A stretch of DNA of 64,000 nt from JANQSS01 sp965249735 (lineage in GTDB: Bacteria; Bacteroidota; Bacteroidia; Chitinophagales; Saprospiraceae), in assembly GCA_965249735.1 (NCBI GenBank), contig CBDFMS010000023.1, forward strand, positions 310,001-374,000, read 5' to 3'. Position 1 is the first letter of the stretch. Each line of letters opens with the position of its first letter. The notes beneath the pieces were generated by a model. It was not told the DNA's origin. It saw nothing but the letters and a program-made list of their open reading frames with translations, and ran no database searches. Of the stretch, positions 38,646 to 48,568 are shown piece after piece. Made by a program: the position numbers and the translations under genes.

Positions 38646-39599
38646 ATGCCAACACGCCGTTCTAATAGAACTTATTTACCACGCTTCATTGCTTGTCTGG
38701 TATTATTGTTAGTCCTGTCAGGTTGTTCTAAAGACGATGAAGTACCTGCGGTTGCCTTAGGCATTAGTGACATGGATAAATTTCCCAGCTATCGATCCGC
38801 AGAAGTAGGATGGGCCAGTTCCGATGGAAAAGTGCTAAGTGGAACACTGTCATTTCCGCGTTCCCCGGGCAGTTACCCGGCTGTGATGTTTCACTTTGGA
38901 AGTAATAAATGGTCGAGGCAAGACATTGGCGTCAGTTTTATTCGTAGATGGGTGGATGCAGGTTTCGTTGTATTTATCTACGACAAAAGAGGGGGGTCCC
39001 GATCTCAGGGAGAATGTTGTCCCTGGCAAGATCCGGACTATTTCCCCTTATTGGGTGACGATGTCCTATTCGGTATACGAACCATCGCCCAGCATCCTGA
39101 AATACGTGCTGATGCCATTGGCGCTTATGGTTTTAGCCAGGGCGGATGGATCATACCTACGGCGGCCGCAAACAGCACAGAAGATATTGCCTTCACTGTT
39201 ATCGGCTCAGGACCGACTGTCACACTAGGAGAAGAATTACTATACAGTCAGTTGACCGGTGAAAACGATTGTGAAGCAACGAACATCTCCCAGGAAGACA
39301 TCGCCACACAATTGGATGCAGCCGGACAGTCAGGATTTGATCCGTACCCCTACATCAATGACATGACCAAACCCGGGCTTTGGGTATATGGAGAAAATGA
39401 TTTGAGCGTGCCCGTCGTTCAGTGCACCGAAATATTGGACAAATTGATTACGCTGCAAAACAAACCGTTTGACTATTGGATTCTGGACAACGCCAATCAC
39501 AGCTGGATTGTTGACGGGGGCATTTGTCAGACCATTGGCGGAACCAGCGCCGATCCTTTTCAGGAAATATTCGACTGGATAAACGATAAAATAAATTGA
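38646..39599 (+). CDS. Alpha/beta-hydrolase lipoprotein
   Basis: A protein of 317 residues: basic start, hydrophobic segment and lipobox LSGC. The hydrolase core has the nucleophile elbow GFSQGG (GxSxG), acid in VYGENDLSVP and His in NANHSW, so the triad is complete. A YDKRGGSRSQG segment near the oxyanion side is typical of secreted esterases of this group. It is probably an esterase or peptidase anchored to a membrane. No neighbour suggests the substrate. Confidence 0.88.
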   Translation: MPTRRSNRTYLPRFIACLVLLLVLSGCSKDDEVPAVALGISDMDKFPSYRSAEVGWASSDGKVLSGTLSFPRSPGSYPAVMFHFGSNKWSRQDIGVSFIRRWVDAGFVVFIYDKRGGSRSQGECCPWQDPDYFPLLGDDVLFGIRTIAQHPEIRADAIGAYGFSQGGWIIPTAAANSTEDIAFTVIGSGPTVTLGEELLYSQLTGENDCEATNISQEDIATQLDAAGQSGFDPYPYINDMTKPGLWVYGENDLSVPVVQCTEILDKLITLQNKPFDYWILDNANHSWIVDGGICQTIGGTSADPFQEIFDWINDKIN

Positions 39600-39768
39600 T
39601 AGAATTCCTTATCTTGGGGAAACGAAAAGTCTGGAAGAAAGTACTGAGACCCAACTTTCAGATCAAAAACTTATTCCTTGAATACACCCTGAATTAATTA
39701 ACCGCGAAAATTGCTATTTGCATTTTCAGGTTCAAATACATCTATTATTAATATTAAATCTTTAAAAA

Positions 39769-40080
39769 ATGAAATTTTTAATTAAAGCAATTACGCCAAT
39801 TGAAAAAGGCAATGAACTCATTCGCACAGGTAAAATGGGCGAATATATTCAATCCGTTATGGAGGACCTCAAGCCTGAAGCAGCGTATTTTACGGCTGAA
39901 TTTGGACAACGAACGGCCTATTATTTTGTTGAAGTAGAAAAAGCATCCGACATACCCAGATTAGCAGAACCGCTATTTCTAGGAAGCCAGGCTGACGTGG
40001 AATTTTATCCGGTGATGAAATTTGAAGACTTTGCAGAAGCTGGGCCGGCGATTGAAAAAGCAGTGGGCAAATATGGGTAA
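39769..40080 (+). CDS. Small conserved-looking protein, unknown
   Basis: A protein of 103 residues without signal or membrane segment: MKFLIKAITPIEKGNELI at the start, FTAEFGQRTAYYFVEVEKA in the middle, and FYPVMKFEDFAEAGPAIEKA at the end. The strand-helix-strand order suits a ferredoxin-like or dimeric barrel protein such as DUF3303-type families, but I cannot fix a name. The heptamer satellite begins 3 bp after its stop. Confidence 0.7.
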   Translation: MKFLIKAITPIEKGNELIRTGKMGEYIQSVMEDLKPEAAYFTAEFGQRTAYYFVEVEKASDIPRLAEPLFLGSQADVEFYPVMKFEDFAEAGPAIEKAVGKYG

Positions 40081-40082
40081 TT

Positions 40083-40183
40083 ACAGTGAACAGTAAGCAA
40101 GGGACAGTAAGCAAGGGACAGTAAGCAGTGGGCAGTGAACAGTGGATAGTGGACAGTAGACAGTGGACAGTGGACAGTAGATC
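40083..40183. repeat. Heptamer satellite, about 14 units
   Basis: Unbroken 7-bp units starting next to the stop of the preceding gene: CAGTGAA, CAGTAAG, CAAGGGA, CAGTGGG, CAGTGGA, CAGTAGA. The rest of the gap up to 40410 is A/T-rich with nothing else seen. Confidence 0.9.
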
Positions 40184-40410
40184 TTTGTCTAAATAAATTC
40201 AATGTGGCAAAATACTACTTAAGATATACTACTCTCTACCTATTCAAAATAATGGAATATTAATAAGAGAATAATTATTTAATTATTCAATATTTAATGT
40301 TTGCCATGTATGGCCTGACCCTGTGTGATGGACTTCTAATTCGATTGGTCTTAAAACAACATTAAGCCGTAGTTTAATTACATAAAATTCATTAATTAAA
40401 AAATATTAAA

Positions 40411-41217
40411 ATGGAATTGTCAAGATTCGGAAACTTTGAAGATAAAAACCACCTTAAATACATCAAACTGTTTGTGTTGATTGTTCTTATTGCCGGCATT
40501 AGCACTTCTATTGGGGCGCAACAATTGGAAGTTGATGGTCAACTAAAAATAAATGATGGAACACAAGGACCGGGCAAAATCCTAACCAGCAATTCAGATG
40601 GATTGGCGAGTTGGCAAGAACCTTCGACTTCGACGACATCAGCAACCTATCAAACGGTAAGTATATGTTGCCAAACCTGGATGACTAAAAACCTGGATGT
40701 AAGCACATATCGGAATGGGGACACAATACCTCATGTTACTGATACTACGGATTGGAAGAATCTGACGACCGGAGCTTATTGTTACTACGGCAATGATTCG
40801 GCGACTTACGCTGCCACATACGGCAAGCTTTATAACTGGTATGCGGTAAATGATCCCAGAGGACTGGCTCCGGAAGGATGGCGAGTCCCTACTGACTTTG
40901 AATTTACCACTGCTGTCGATTGCCTCGGTGGTATTTCCGTGGCCGCCGGATTATTAAAAGAACTTGGTACAACGCACTGGTCAGGCCCTAATACAGACGG
41001 TACTAATCTGACCGGATTTACACTCCTGCCGGCCGGTTATCGCAGTGGAACAGGGGGCCATTTCGTCGGTAATGGCGAACACCAATATTTACACACCGCA
41101 ACCGAAGAGGACGCGGGAGACGCATGGAATCGTCTGGGGAGTTACAATTCCGCAACCCTATTCAGAAATGCCTACACAAAGCGCAATGGATTTTCTGTTC
41201 GCTGTATTCGGGAGTAG
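40411..41217 (+). CDS. FISUMP-domain secreted protein, second copy
   Basis: A protein of 268 residues. The signal anchor lies unusually deep (residues 17-36, after a charged 16-residue start), ending SIGAQ. A short tail-fibre-like VDGQLKINDGTQGPGKILTS segment precedes the FISUMP domain: CCQTWMTKNLD, YGKLYNWYAV, APEGWRVPTDFEF, TGFTLLPAGYR and a terminal GFSVRCIRE. The domain matches that of 36549 throughout, but the N-terminus is unrelated, suggesting domain shuffling. Confidence 0.9.
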   Translation: MELSRFGNFEDKNHLKYIKLFVLIVLIAGISTSIGAQQLEVDGQLKINDGTQGPGKILTSNSDGLASWQEPSTSTTSATYQTVSICCQTWMTKNLDVSTYRNGDTIPHVTDTTDWKNLTTGAYCYYGNDSATYAATYGKLYNWYAVNDPRGLAPEGWRVPTDFEFTTAVDCLGGISVAAGLLKELGTTHWSGPNTDGTNLTGFTLLPAGYRSGTGGHFVGNGEHQYLHTATEEDAGDAWNRLGSYNSATLFRNAYTKRNGFSVRCIRE

Positions 41218-41340
41218 CGAATCTGAGCTATTGAGCTTTTGAGCCAGTTGAAAAAATCAGTACGTCAGTATACATGTACATGAACACCACGGCACGTAGG
41301 CATTAAGGCACTTTGGTACGCCGGAGTTTCAAATGTATCA

Positions 41341-44300
41341 TCATGGACATCCATTGCTGTTTGCTTCAAATTCCGCACCCAATTCGACTTCAAAACTGGT
41401 ATTTAAATCGACACCCAATGCACCACTAAAGATGACAACATGAGGGGTTTGAATGAGTGCATCTGATGTCAAAATTCCTGAAGTCGCATAGAGGTCGGAT
41501 GCGGGTGTTCCGACCACCAATCTCGATGGAGGACAGGGATCTTCAACGATGATTGTATAATCTTCCACTTCGCCAAAATAAGAACCACACGGATCGGCCG
41601 GATTGGGATCAGCATAGATCACACGCACCCGTAATGTCGTTTCACCAAACGGTGCATCTACCGGAACCATTATCGCTCCCTGGCTGTCATGATTGACATC
41701 AATTGCCGCCATAGAAATACTTTCATTTGTGGTAAAGGCACCGTTTTGATCGTAATCAATCCAGGCGTAAACTTCATCCTGAGCAAATGAAAAATTCAAC
41801 GAAACATCGAGGTTGTAAGCATGTCCGGGTAAAAGTGTCGTGTTTAGATTTTTAAAATTACTGTAACCTGTCTGACCTGATGGATTATCGATCGCTTTTA
41901 CAGTCACTTGATCAATCCAATCGCCGCCGGTACCTGCTGATCCCTCGGCAGCACAATAGGTCAAATTGATCGTATAATCTTCCACCTCGCCAAAAAATGA
42001 GCCGCAAGATTGCGCAGAATTTGGGTCGTTGTAGATAGCTCTTACGCGCATAACTGTTTCTCCTTGAATGGCAGCACCAGGAACCTCAACAATGCCTGTG
42101 CTGATCGCATTAAAACCCACCACTAGCGTTGACATGACAATTTGCTCGGAGCTGTCAAATAGGTTGTTTTTATTGTAATCAATCCAAACATAGATTGAGT
42201 CCAGATCGAAGGCATAATTCATGCGAACCTCGATAGGATAAGTCGCCCCACGAATCAAATCTGTAGAAATATTTTTGAAGTCGCTGTATCCCGTCTGCGT
42301 CGAACTGTTTGAGATCGTGTTCAGCGTCACTCGATTGATCCAATCACTACCGGTACCACCTGAACCGGCAGCAGCGCAATAAGTTAAATTAATGGTGTAT
42401 TCTTCAGCTTCACCAGCAGTTGCAATATCACACGGGTCTGCAATTCCCCCGTAGCTGTTTCGAATACGCATAATAGTTTTTCCTTGCATTGCCGTCGTCG
42501 GAATATCAACCAGACCGGTACATGCTGAATTAAAACCCACAGCAAGCTCAGATAAAATAGTCAATTCACTGGCCTCAAAGAGGCCATTTTGATCGTAATC
42601 AATCCAAACAAACACAGTATCCTGGTCGAATGCATAATTCAATTGCACCTCAATTGGATAGGATGAACCGAGCGCCAAGTCGGTTTGAATAGCAGTAAAA
42701 TCACTGTAAAAACTCTGTGCTGAACTGTTGTTAATGGTATTCAGCTGTACCCGGTTAATGAAATCTGACCCGGTAGCTAGAGAACCTTGATTTTCACAAT
42801 ATGTAAAATCGATAGTGTAGTCCTCTACTTCTCCAAAATAGTTGCCACAGGGATCAGCAGTATTCGAATTTGAATAAAGGACTCGTACACGCATAGTTGT
42901 GGCTAGGTGGTCAATCACCGATGGCACGGCCACTGTCCCAACGCTTTGTTTACTTGTGATGGCAGACATCACTATCAACTCCGAGCTATCAAATGTATCA
43001 TTGCGATTATAGTCAATCCATGCATAAACCGAATCGAGTGCAAAAGCAGCATTTAAATCTACTTTCAACTCATAGGATCCTCCCTGGGCCAAAACGGTTG
43101 ACTCAGATTTAAAGTCGCTATAACCAGTCTGACTGGAACTGTTGTCCAGCGTATTCAACCGAACTCGTTTAATCCAATCACCACCGGTTCCTGCTGAACC
43201 GGCAGCTGCACAATGTACTAGATTGGATACACCCCCTTCACATTCACAATTTTCGCTGACAACTTCACCCGTGGTAAACGGGTCGCCATCATCACAGGCC
43301 GTTCCGAGCAATGCATTGTCCAGTTCCGGGCAAGCATCGTAGCCGTCGCAAACGCCATCGTTGTCAGCATCCGGATCACCATACATACAGTCAGCAATAA
43401 TAATTGGAGCTTCCAAAACACCTCTACCATATGTCCCTATACGGACCAATTTTTGCGCGTATTGAATTTCAATATCCTCAACTCGTGTATGCGGTATATT
43501 GCCATACTCATGCCAATCCAGATAATTATCATCTCTATAATAAACGCCTGCATCAGTCCCGACAAATATTCCACCCGCTACATTTTCATATAGTTCAATC
43601 GCTCCTGTTGAAACATTGGGAAGTGCGCCACTTATATTTTCCCAGGTCGTACCTGCATCCACGGATTTATAGACTTTACTCCCATCTGTGAATCCCGGCA
43701 CTGAGATGTAGACAATGTCCTTATCCAGTGGATCAACTTCGATATCGGAGATCGATGCCGGCATCGTCTTCGCTGTCCAGTTATCGCTGGCAGTATCTTT
43801 CACAAACAACTGGGACCCTCTGGAAGTATAAATTCGTTCAGCGTTGGATTTGGAGATTGCAATCTCATTCGCTTTCCCTCCTAATGTCCCGCTGATTGGC
43901 TCCCAGCTATCTCCTTTATTAAATGATTCATAGACCGTATCATACGCCGCGATAATATGACCCGGATTATTTGGATCCAATCGATACGGTGTCTGCCATG
44001 CACCATTGCCGTTTTGTCCTGGGGGTGAAATATTACTATTTGAACCATTGACCCATTTCCGTAATGCTCCGTTTTGGTAGGCCCAATAGCGTGTGCTGGC
44101 ATCTGTCGGGTCAATTTCCTGGTTCATGCCATCGCCGGTACCGGCATAATCGTCCCATACACCTGCAGTATCGCGATAGACATTTCCATTGTCTTGTGAG
44201 CCACCTCCAATGACATTCATTTCTGTCTGAGAAACCGCGATATCATAAAACTGGGTGATGAGTAATCCGTCCGACAAATTCTCAAATGAATCTGTACTAA

Positions 44301-45591
44301 TGATATACCGGTAAACTCCACCATCATTGCAATAATAGATATAGTCGCTTTCGAGTGGATTATGGAAAATGTTTCGTTGATCAACATGTACCAGAGGAAG
44401 TCCACCTTGTCCCAACCAATCACATGTTTGTGTAAAAGTAGCGCCATCATTGTCTGATCGGTGCGTCTCAAAATTACCAACCAATAAGGTGTTCGCGTCC
44501 GATGGAGAAAATGCAAGTACGCTATTATTTTCCGGCAAGGTATCGGTGGAGGAAAAACTCAAACCCCCATCGTCGGACTTGTAAAGAATGGTTTTATTAC
44601 GCGCATATACTTTTGAAGTATCGAGCGCAGTCACAGCGGCATATACCCGGCTTGTTCCAAAATCCTGAATGAGATTAAATGTGCTTCCACCATTTGAACT
44701 CCGATAAAATTCACCATCCGTTCCGCATTGATAAATAATATTAGAATTACCCAAATTGATCTTTACATCAAACGTACTCATGTTATTAATTTTTGATACT
44801 GTGATAAATCTATCCGTTGTGAGATAAAGACCATCCGAAGTTGCCACATATACCTTATTAGAATTGTTTGGGTCTGCTTCCATCCAATAAATTTTTTCAT
44901 TATCAGCCATGTCAAAACTCAAGGCGCTCGGTCTCCAGGTTAGTCCCCCATCAATAGACGTGTATACACCCAATGCCGGCGAGCTGATTGCGGCGTATAA
45001 TACAAATGGTAAAGTTTTATGAACGATAAGGCTGCTCACAGCCATGTAAGGCAGTTCATCGCCCACGGCTGTATAGGTTTGCCCTCCGTCGGTTGTCTTC
45101 CAAACTCCTCCGATCACAGCACCTACATAAAATGTATTAGGATCTGTTGGATGAAAAGCCATAGACGAAGTTCTTCCAAGGCCTATTTGAGTAACGATAT
45201 AATTCTCATAGGACAAATTCGTCCAGGTAGCATCCAGATAAGGACTCACAGCCCTGCGTTCCGTTTCGTCTTTTTCCGCTTCAGATCTCCAATGAGCAGA
45301 AATATCTCCTAACGTTCCATCAGGATTTAAGGAGTTTTCCCAAAAACTACGCCATCGCATGAATTTCACAAATTCGCCGTCCCGGTGATCACCCTCACTC
45401 AGTTCGTGAAATGTTCGCGTCGGATGTTTCTGTTTGAAATAAGCTTCTCCGACTTTAACAATTTTATCAAAATTGCGTGATGAGGCATAAACTTCTTCCA
45501 GCCCTTCTTGCGCGAATAAGCTAGTCGATAGAAGACAAAATAGGATGATCAATATTTGTGGACTATTGCCACATATAATATTTCGCATCAT
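41341..45591 (-). CDS. Giant secreted Asp-box propeller and GEVED protein
   Basis: I start at 45591 (MMRNIICGN, then a signal peptide ending SLFAQ); the longer frame from 45663 adds a basic stretch. About 1,416 residues. After a charged segment, Asp-box/VPS10-like blades run from about 125 to 770 (WKTTDGGQTY, YTSIDGGLTW, YRSSNGGSTF, YKSDDGGLSF, YKSVDAGTTW). A thrombospondin-type-3 Asp loop follows, then four GEVED domains (three GEVEDYTI and one GEAEEYTI), each with a VWIDYNKN-like strand. The end (VELGAEFEANSNGCP) resembles the short beta tail of other Bacteroidota giant proteins. Probably a surface or matrix protein binding carbohydrate or protein. Confidence 0.88.
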   Translation of the reverse strand: MMRNIICGNSPQILIILFCLLSTSLFAQEGLEEVYASSRNFDKIVKVGEAYFKQKHPTRTFHELSEGDHRDGEFVKFMRWRSFWENSLNPDGTLGDISAHWRSEAEKDETERRAVSPYLDATWTNLSYENYIVTQIGLGRTSSMAFHPTDPNTFYVGAVIGGVWKTTDGGQTYTAVGDELPYMAVSSLIVHKTLPFVLYAAISSPALGVYTSIDGGLTWRPSALSFDMADNEKIYWMEADPNNSNKVYVATSDGLYLTTDRFITVSKINNMSTFDVKINLGNSNIIYQCGTDGEFYRSSNGGSTFNLIQDFGTSRVYAAVTALDTSKVYARNKTILYKSDDGGLSFSSTDTLPENNSVLAFSPSDANTLLVGNFETHRSDNDGATFTQTCDWLGQGGLPLVHVDQRNIFHNPLESDYIYYCNDGGVYRYIISTDSFENLSDGLLITQFYDIAVSQTEMNVIGGGSQDNGNVYRDTAGVWDDYAGTGDGMNQEIDPTDASTRYWAYQNGALRKWVNGSNSNISPPGQNGNGAWQTPYRLDPNNPGHIIAAYDTVYESFNKGDSWEPISGTLGGKANEIAISKSNAERIYTSRGSQLFVKDTASDNWTAKTMPASISDIEVDPLDKDIVYISVPGFTDGSKVYKSVDAGTTWENISGALPNVSTGAIELYENVAGGIFVGTDAGVYYRDDNYLDWHEYGNIPHTRVEDIEIQYAQKLVRIGTYGRGVLEAPIIIADCMYGDPDADNDGVCDGYDACPELDNALLGTACDDGDPFTTGEVVSENCECEGGVSNLVHCAAAGSAGTGGDWIKRVRLNTLDNSSSQTGYSDFKSESTVLAQGGSYELKVDLNAAFALDSVYAWIDYNRNDTFDSSELIVMSAITSKQSVGTVAVPSVIDHLATTMRVRVLYSNSNTADPCGNYFGEVEDYTIDFTYCENQGSLATGSDFINRVQLNTINNSSAQSFYSDFTAIQTDLALGSSYPIEVQLNYAFDQDTVFVWIDYDQNGLFEASELTILSELAVGFNSACTGLVDIPTTAMQGKTIMRIRNSYGGIADPCDIATAGEAEEYTINLTYCAAAGSGGTGSDWINRVTLNTISNSSTQTGYSDFKNISTDLIRGATYPIEVRMNYAFDLDSIYVWIDYNKNNLFDSSEQIVMSTLVVGFNAISTGIVEVPGAAIQGETVMRVRAIYNDPNSAQSCGSFFGEVEDYTINLTYCAAEGSAGTGGDWIDQVTVKAIDNPSGQTGYSNFKNLNTTLLPGHAYNLDVSLNFSFAQDEVYAWIDYDQNGAFTTNESISMAAIDVNHDSQGAIMVPVDAPFGETTLRVRVIYADPNPADPCGSYFGEVEDYTIIVEDPCPPSRLVVGTPASDLYATSGILTSDALIQTPHVVIFSGALGVDLNTSFEVELGAEFEANSNGCP

Positions 45592-46305
45592 TTCAAAACA
45601 ATTGTAGCAACATCTCATCTGGTAATTTTTTATACGTATTTTCCTGAAAACAAAATAGGTCAATAGTCCTTAGCCATTCATTTAGCACCAGCCTTGAAAA
45701 TAGTCAATGGATGTTAAAACTCATTCAAGACAATAATAGGAACCATTGTAAACCGAAAGATAATAAATTAATTTTGAGCGACTATTAGAACTTATTTTCA
45801 ATGGTATTAGTGCTTGATTGTTCAATGTCCCAATGGCCGATGGTCGGAATTAATTATATGGCATGGCATGTGTTATTTGTGTTGAGGCTGGCAGCTTCCA
45901 TATAAAATAGAATTATATAAAAACTGAATCAGCCACTTTCCACTTCTATTTTATCGATCAACTTTCTTACATGTAGCCGGCTTAATGTCCTTAACTTCTA
46001 TTTGGGTAGCGGATGGATAAATTACAAGGCCCCTATTTCTATTCAATCTGGCTTTTGATTCCGATAAACTGAGAAGTCGAGGTTCAATTTCGCTCATTCT
46101 CACATTCAGCCTCTTGCTGCCATGTCAAACGAAATCAGCGAGCAGTAACATACTTGCGTTGTTAACTTTATATCCCGGCTCTTGTACTCATACCCCTAAC
46201 CACCAACTATGTAATTAACAGAAAGGTGTATATTGGAGATCCCTTGCAAACAATTCCCTTTTTTTATCGATCACGTTAAAACATGATTGAATATCCATGT
46301 ATAGC
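45592..46305. other. Divergent intergenic region
   Basis: About 710 bp between divergent genes, A/T-rich. I see no gene, repeat array or RNA, and no convincing promoter pair. Confidence 0.5.
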
Positions 46306-48375
46306 ATGCGTAAAATTGGGCTTATATCAGTTATCTTTTTGATCGGAAACGCTTCCTTTGCGCAGCAAAATCTCGACTCCATCTGGACAATCTGGCAAGA
46401 TGAAACCAATGAGGATTCACTTCGATTAAAAGCCATTAAAGAATACACCTGGAATAAATACTTATTCAAACAACCGGATTCCGGCTTCCATTATTCTCAG
46501 TTAATGTATGATTTGGCCGAAGAAAAAAACCTTCCGTTTTTTAAAACAAAGGCGTTGAACATGCAGGGAATTAGTTTTATGATCCAAAGTGATTATAACA
46601 AAGCGATAGACTATTATACTACCAGTTTCGATATTTCAGAGAAAATCGGCGACAAACAAGGTATGGCTAACGTACTCTCAAATATTAGCAGCTGCTATAA
46701 GGAAGTCGGAAATTACCCTAAAGCGATCCTATTCAATAACCGGAGTCTCTCATATGAAACAGAATTAGGAAATAAAAAAGGGATCGCACAGTCATTAAAT
46801 AACATAGGTATTATTCACAAACTATCAGGCGAATATCCAAAAGCGCTGGACAACTATTTTAAGAGTCTGCAATTAAAAGAGGAATTGGGTGATAAAAAAG
46901 GTGTTGCCAATTCCCTGAATAACATCGGTATTATCTATCGCATACAAGAGGACCATTCAAACGCATTGGAATATTATTTAAAAAGCCTTGCCCTCAAAGA
47001 GGAAATAAATGATAAAAGTGGAATTGGCGAATCGCTTAATAATATCGGAGGCCTCTATTTTATCCAGGGAGATTTGGTCAAAGCGGAAGATTATTTTTTA
47101 CGTAGTCTGAAATCACGAGAAGAGCTCGGTGATAAATCAGGTATAGCCAGTTCTTTAGGTAATCTTGGCGTATTGTACGACGAAAAAGGTATGCATACGA
47201 AAGCATTAACTTTCCATCTCAAGGGATTAAAATTGCGTCAAGAAATCGATAATAAACAAGGGATTGCTGAATCCATGATCAATACCGGCGAGTCATTTAT
47301 ACTTGAGGGAGATTATCGAAAAGCCATATCATGGTGCGATCGGGCACGACTCCTGGCAAGCCAAATTGGAATATTAGGAGAACATCAAATGGCTTGCGAT
47401 TGCCTTTACAAGTCATACAAAGCGTTAAATCAGGGCATTAAAGCATTGACTTACCTCGAAACATCACTGGCCATAACAGACAGTCTAAAAGCTGAAGAAA
47501 CCGCTATTAAACTTCAACAAATGGAGTTTTCGAAACAAATGCTCGCCGACAGTTTAGCATACGTGGAGGAAGCGTTCACAACCGAATTAGCCCATCAAAA
47601 AGAAATACGCAAAAAAGAAAAAACAAAAAATATTTCCATTGCCGGTGGCCTGTTTATTTTACTCATGGCCGGTGGATTATGGAGCCGATTAAATTATATC
47701 CGAAAATCCCGAGAAGAAATACGCAAAGAAAAAGACCGTTCAGAAAATTTACTGCTCAATATTCTTCCCGCTGAAGTAGCTGAAGAACTCAAAGAAAAAG
47801 GTGAAGCCGCAGCACGTGATTTTGATCGGGTCTCCATTTTATTTACGGACTTTAAAGAATTCACTCAATTATCAGAGCAATTAAGTGCTCAGGAATTAGT
47901 TTCTGAAATAAACCATTGTTTCAAAGCTTTCGATGCCATCTGCGCCAAACATCAGATCGAAAAAATAAAAACCATCGGCGATTCATATATGGCCGCCGGC
48001 GGGCTACCCGTTCCGGATAAGAATTCTGCTAAAAACCTGGTATTAGCCGCACTTGACATGGCAGACTTTGTAGTGCAACGCAGAGAAGAACGATTGGCCT
48101 CCGGGAAATTACCTTTTACTATGCGTGCGGGCATCCACACCGGACCCGTTGTGGCCGGCATCGTAGGTGTTAAGAAATTTCAATACGATATTTGGGGCGA
48201 TACCGTCAACACAGCCAGCCGCATGGAATCGCACGGTGAAATTGGTACAGTAAATATTTCTCACTCAACCTATGAAATCATTAAAGACGATGCCAAATTT
48301 AAATTTAATCATCGCGGAAAATTGGAAGTAAAAGGTAAGGGTGAGGTAGACATGTATTTTGTATCAAGAAAGTAA
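46306..48375 (+). CDS. TPR-adenylate cyclase, copy 1
   Basis: Start at the Met at 46306 (MRKIGLISVIFLIGNASFAQ signal peptide). 689 residues. Seven or so 40-residue TPRs of the G-D-K-x-G-x-A-x-S-L-N-N-IG type (about 80-360), a coiled segment, one membrane helix (about 443-460), then RSENLLLNILP, the linker that precedes many class III cyclases, and a cyclase domain. Metal Asp in LFTDFKEFT and IGDSYMAAGG, base-reading Lys and Asp in VKKFQYDIWGD, transition-state Asn and Arg in VNTASRMES: all present. It should sense something in the periplasm by TPRs and make cAMP inside. The next gene is a paralogue. Confidence 0.9.
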   Translation: MRKIGLISVIFLIGNASFAQQNLDSIWTIWQDETNEDSLRLKAIKEYTWNKYLFKQPDSGFHYSQLMYDLAEEKNLPFFKTKALNMQGISFMIQSDYNKAIDYYTTSFDISEKIGDKQGMANVLSNISSCYKEVGNYPKAILFNNRSLSYETELGNKKGIAQSLNNIGIIHKLSGEYPKALDNYFKSLQLKEELGDKKGVANSLNNIGIIYRIQEDHSNALEYYLKSLALKEEINDKSGIGESLNNIGGLYFIQGDLVKAEDYFLRSLKSREELGDKSGIASSLGNLGVLYDEKGMHTKALTFHLKGLKLRQEIDNKQGIAESMINTGESFILEGDYRKAISWCDRARLLASQIGILGEHQMACDCLYKSYKALNQGIKALTYLETSLAITDSLKAEETAIKLQQMEFSKQMLADSLAYVEEAFTTELAHQKEIRKKEKTKNISIAGGLFILLMAGGLWSRLNYIRKSREEIRKEKDRSENLLLNILPAEVAEELKEKGEAAARDFDRVSILFTDFKEFTQLSEQLSAQELVSEINHCFKAFDAICAKHQIEKIKTIGDSYMAAGGLPVPDKNSAKNLVLAALDMADFVVQRREERLASGKLPFTMRAGIHTGPVVAGIVGVKKFQYDIWGDTVNTASRMESHGEIGTVNISHSTYEIIKDDAKFKFNHRGKLEVKGKGEVDMYFVSRK

Positions 48376-48404
48376 TCCTCGCACGATGTATGAGGATCGG
48401 CGGG

Positions 48405-48472
48405 CGAGCAATTGACAGTGGACAGTTGACCCTCCTGCGCTAAAACTCGGGCGGGCAAGCAGTTGGCAGTAA
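48405..48472. repeat. Heptamer units flanking hairpin element, copy 2
   Basis: CAATTGA, CAGTGGA and CAGTTGA units, then a 36-bp element at 48428-48463 (GACCCTCCT to GGGCAAGCAGT) matching 19955-19990, then CAGTTGG again. An imperfect hairpin ATCCTC/GAGGAT (48375-48397) lies at the stop of the preceding gene, without a T-run. Confidence 0.55.
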
Positions 48473-48568
48473 TTAATTTGGAACATAACAAAGTGAGTAC
48501 TAGATATCCTTACATGTGCTCATTTGCTTATGTGCTCGAGCCTTAGAGAGAAATCGTATCTTGTCAAG

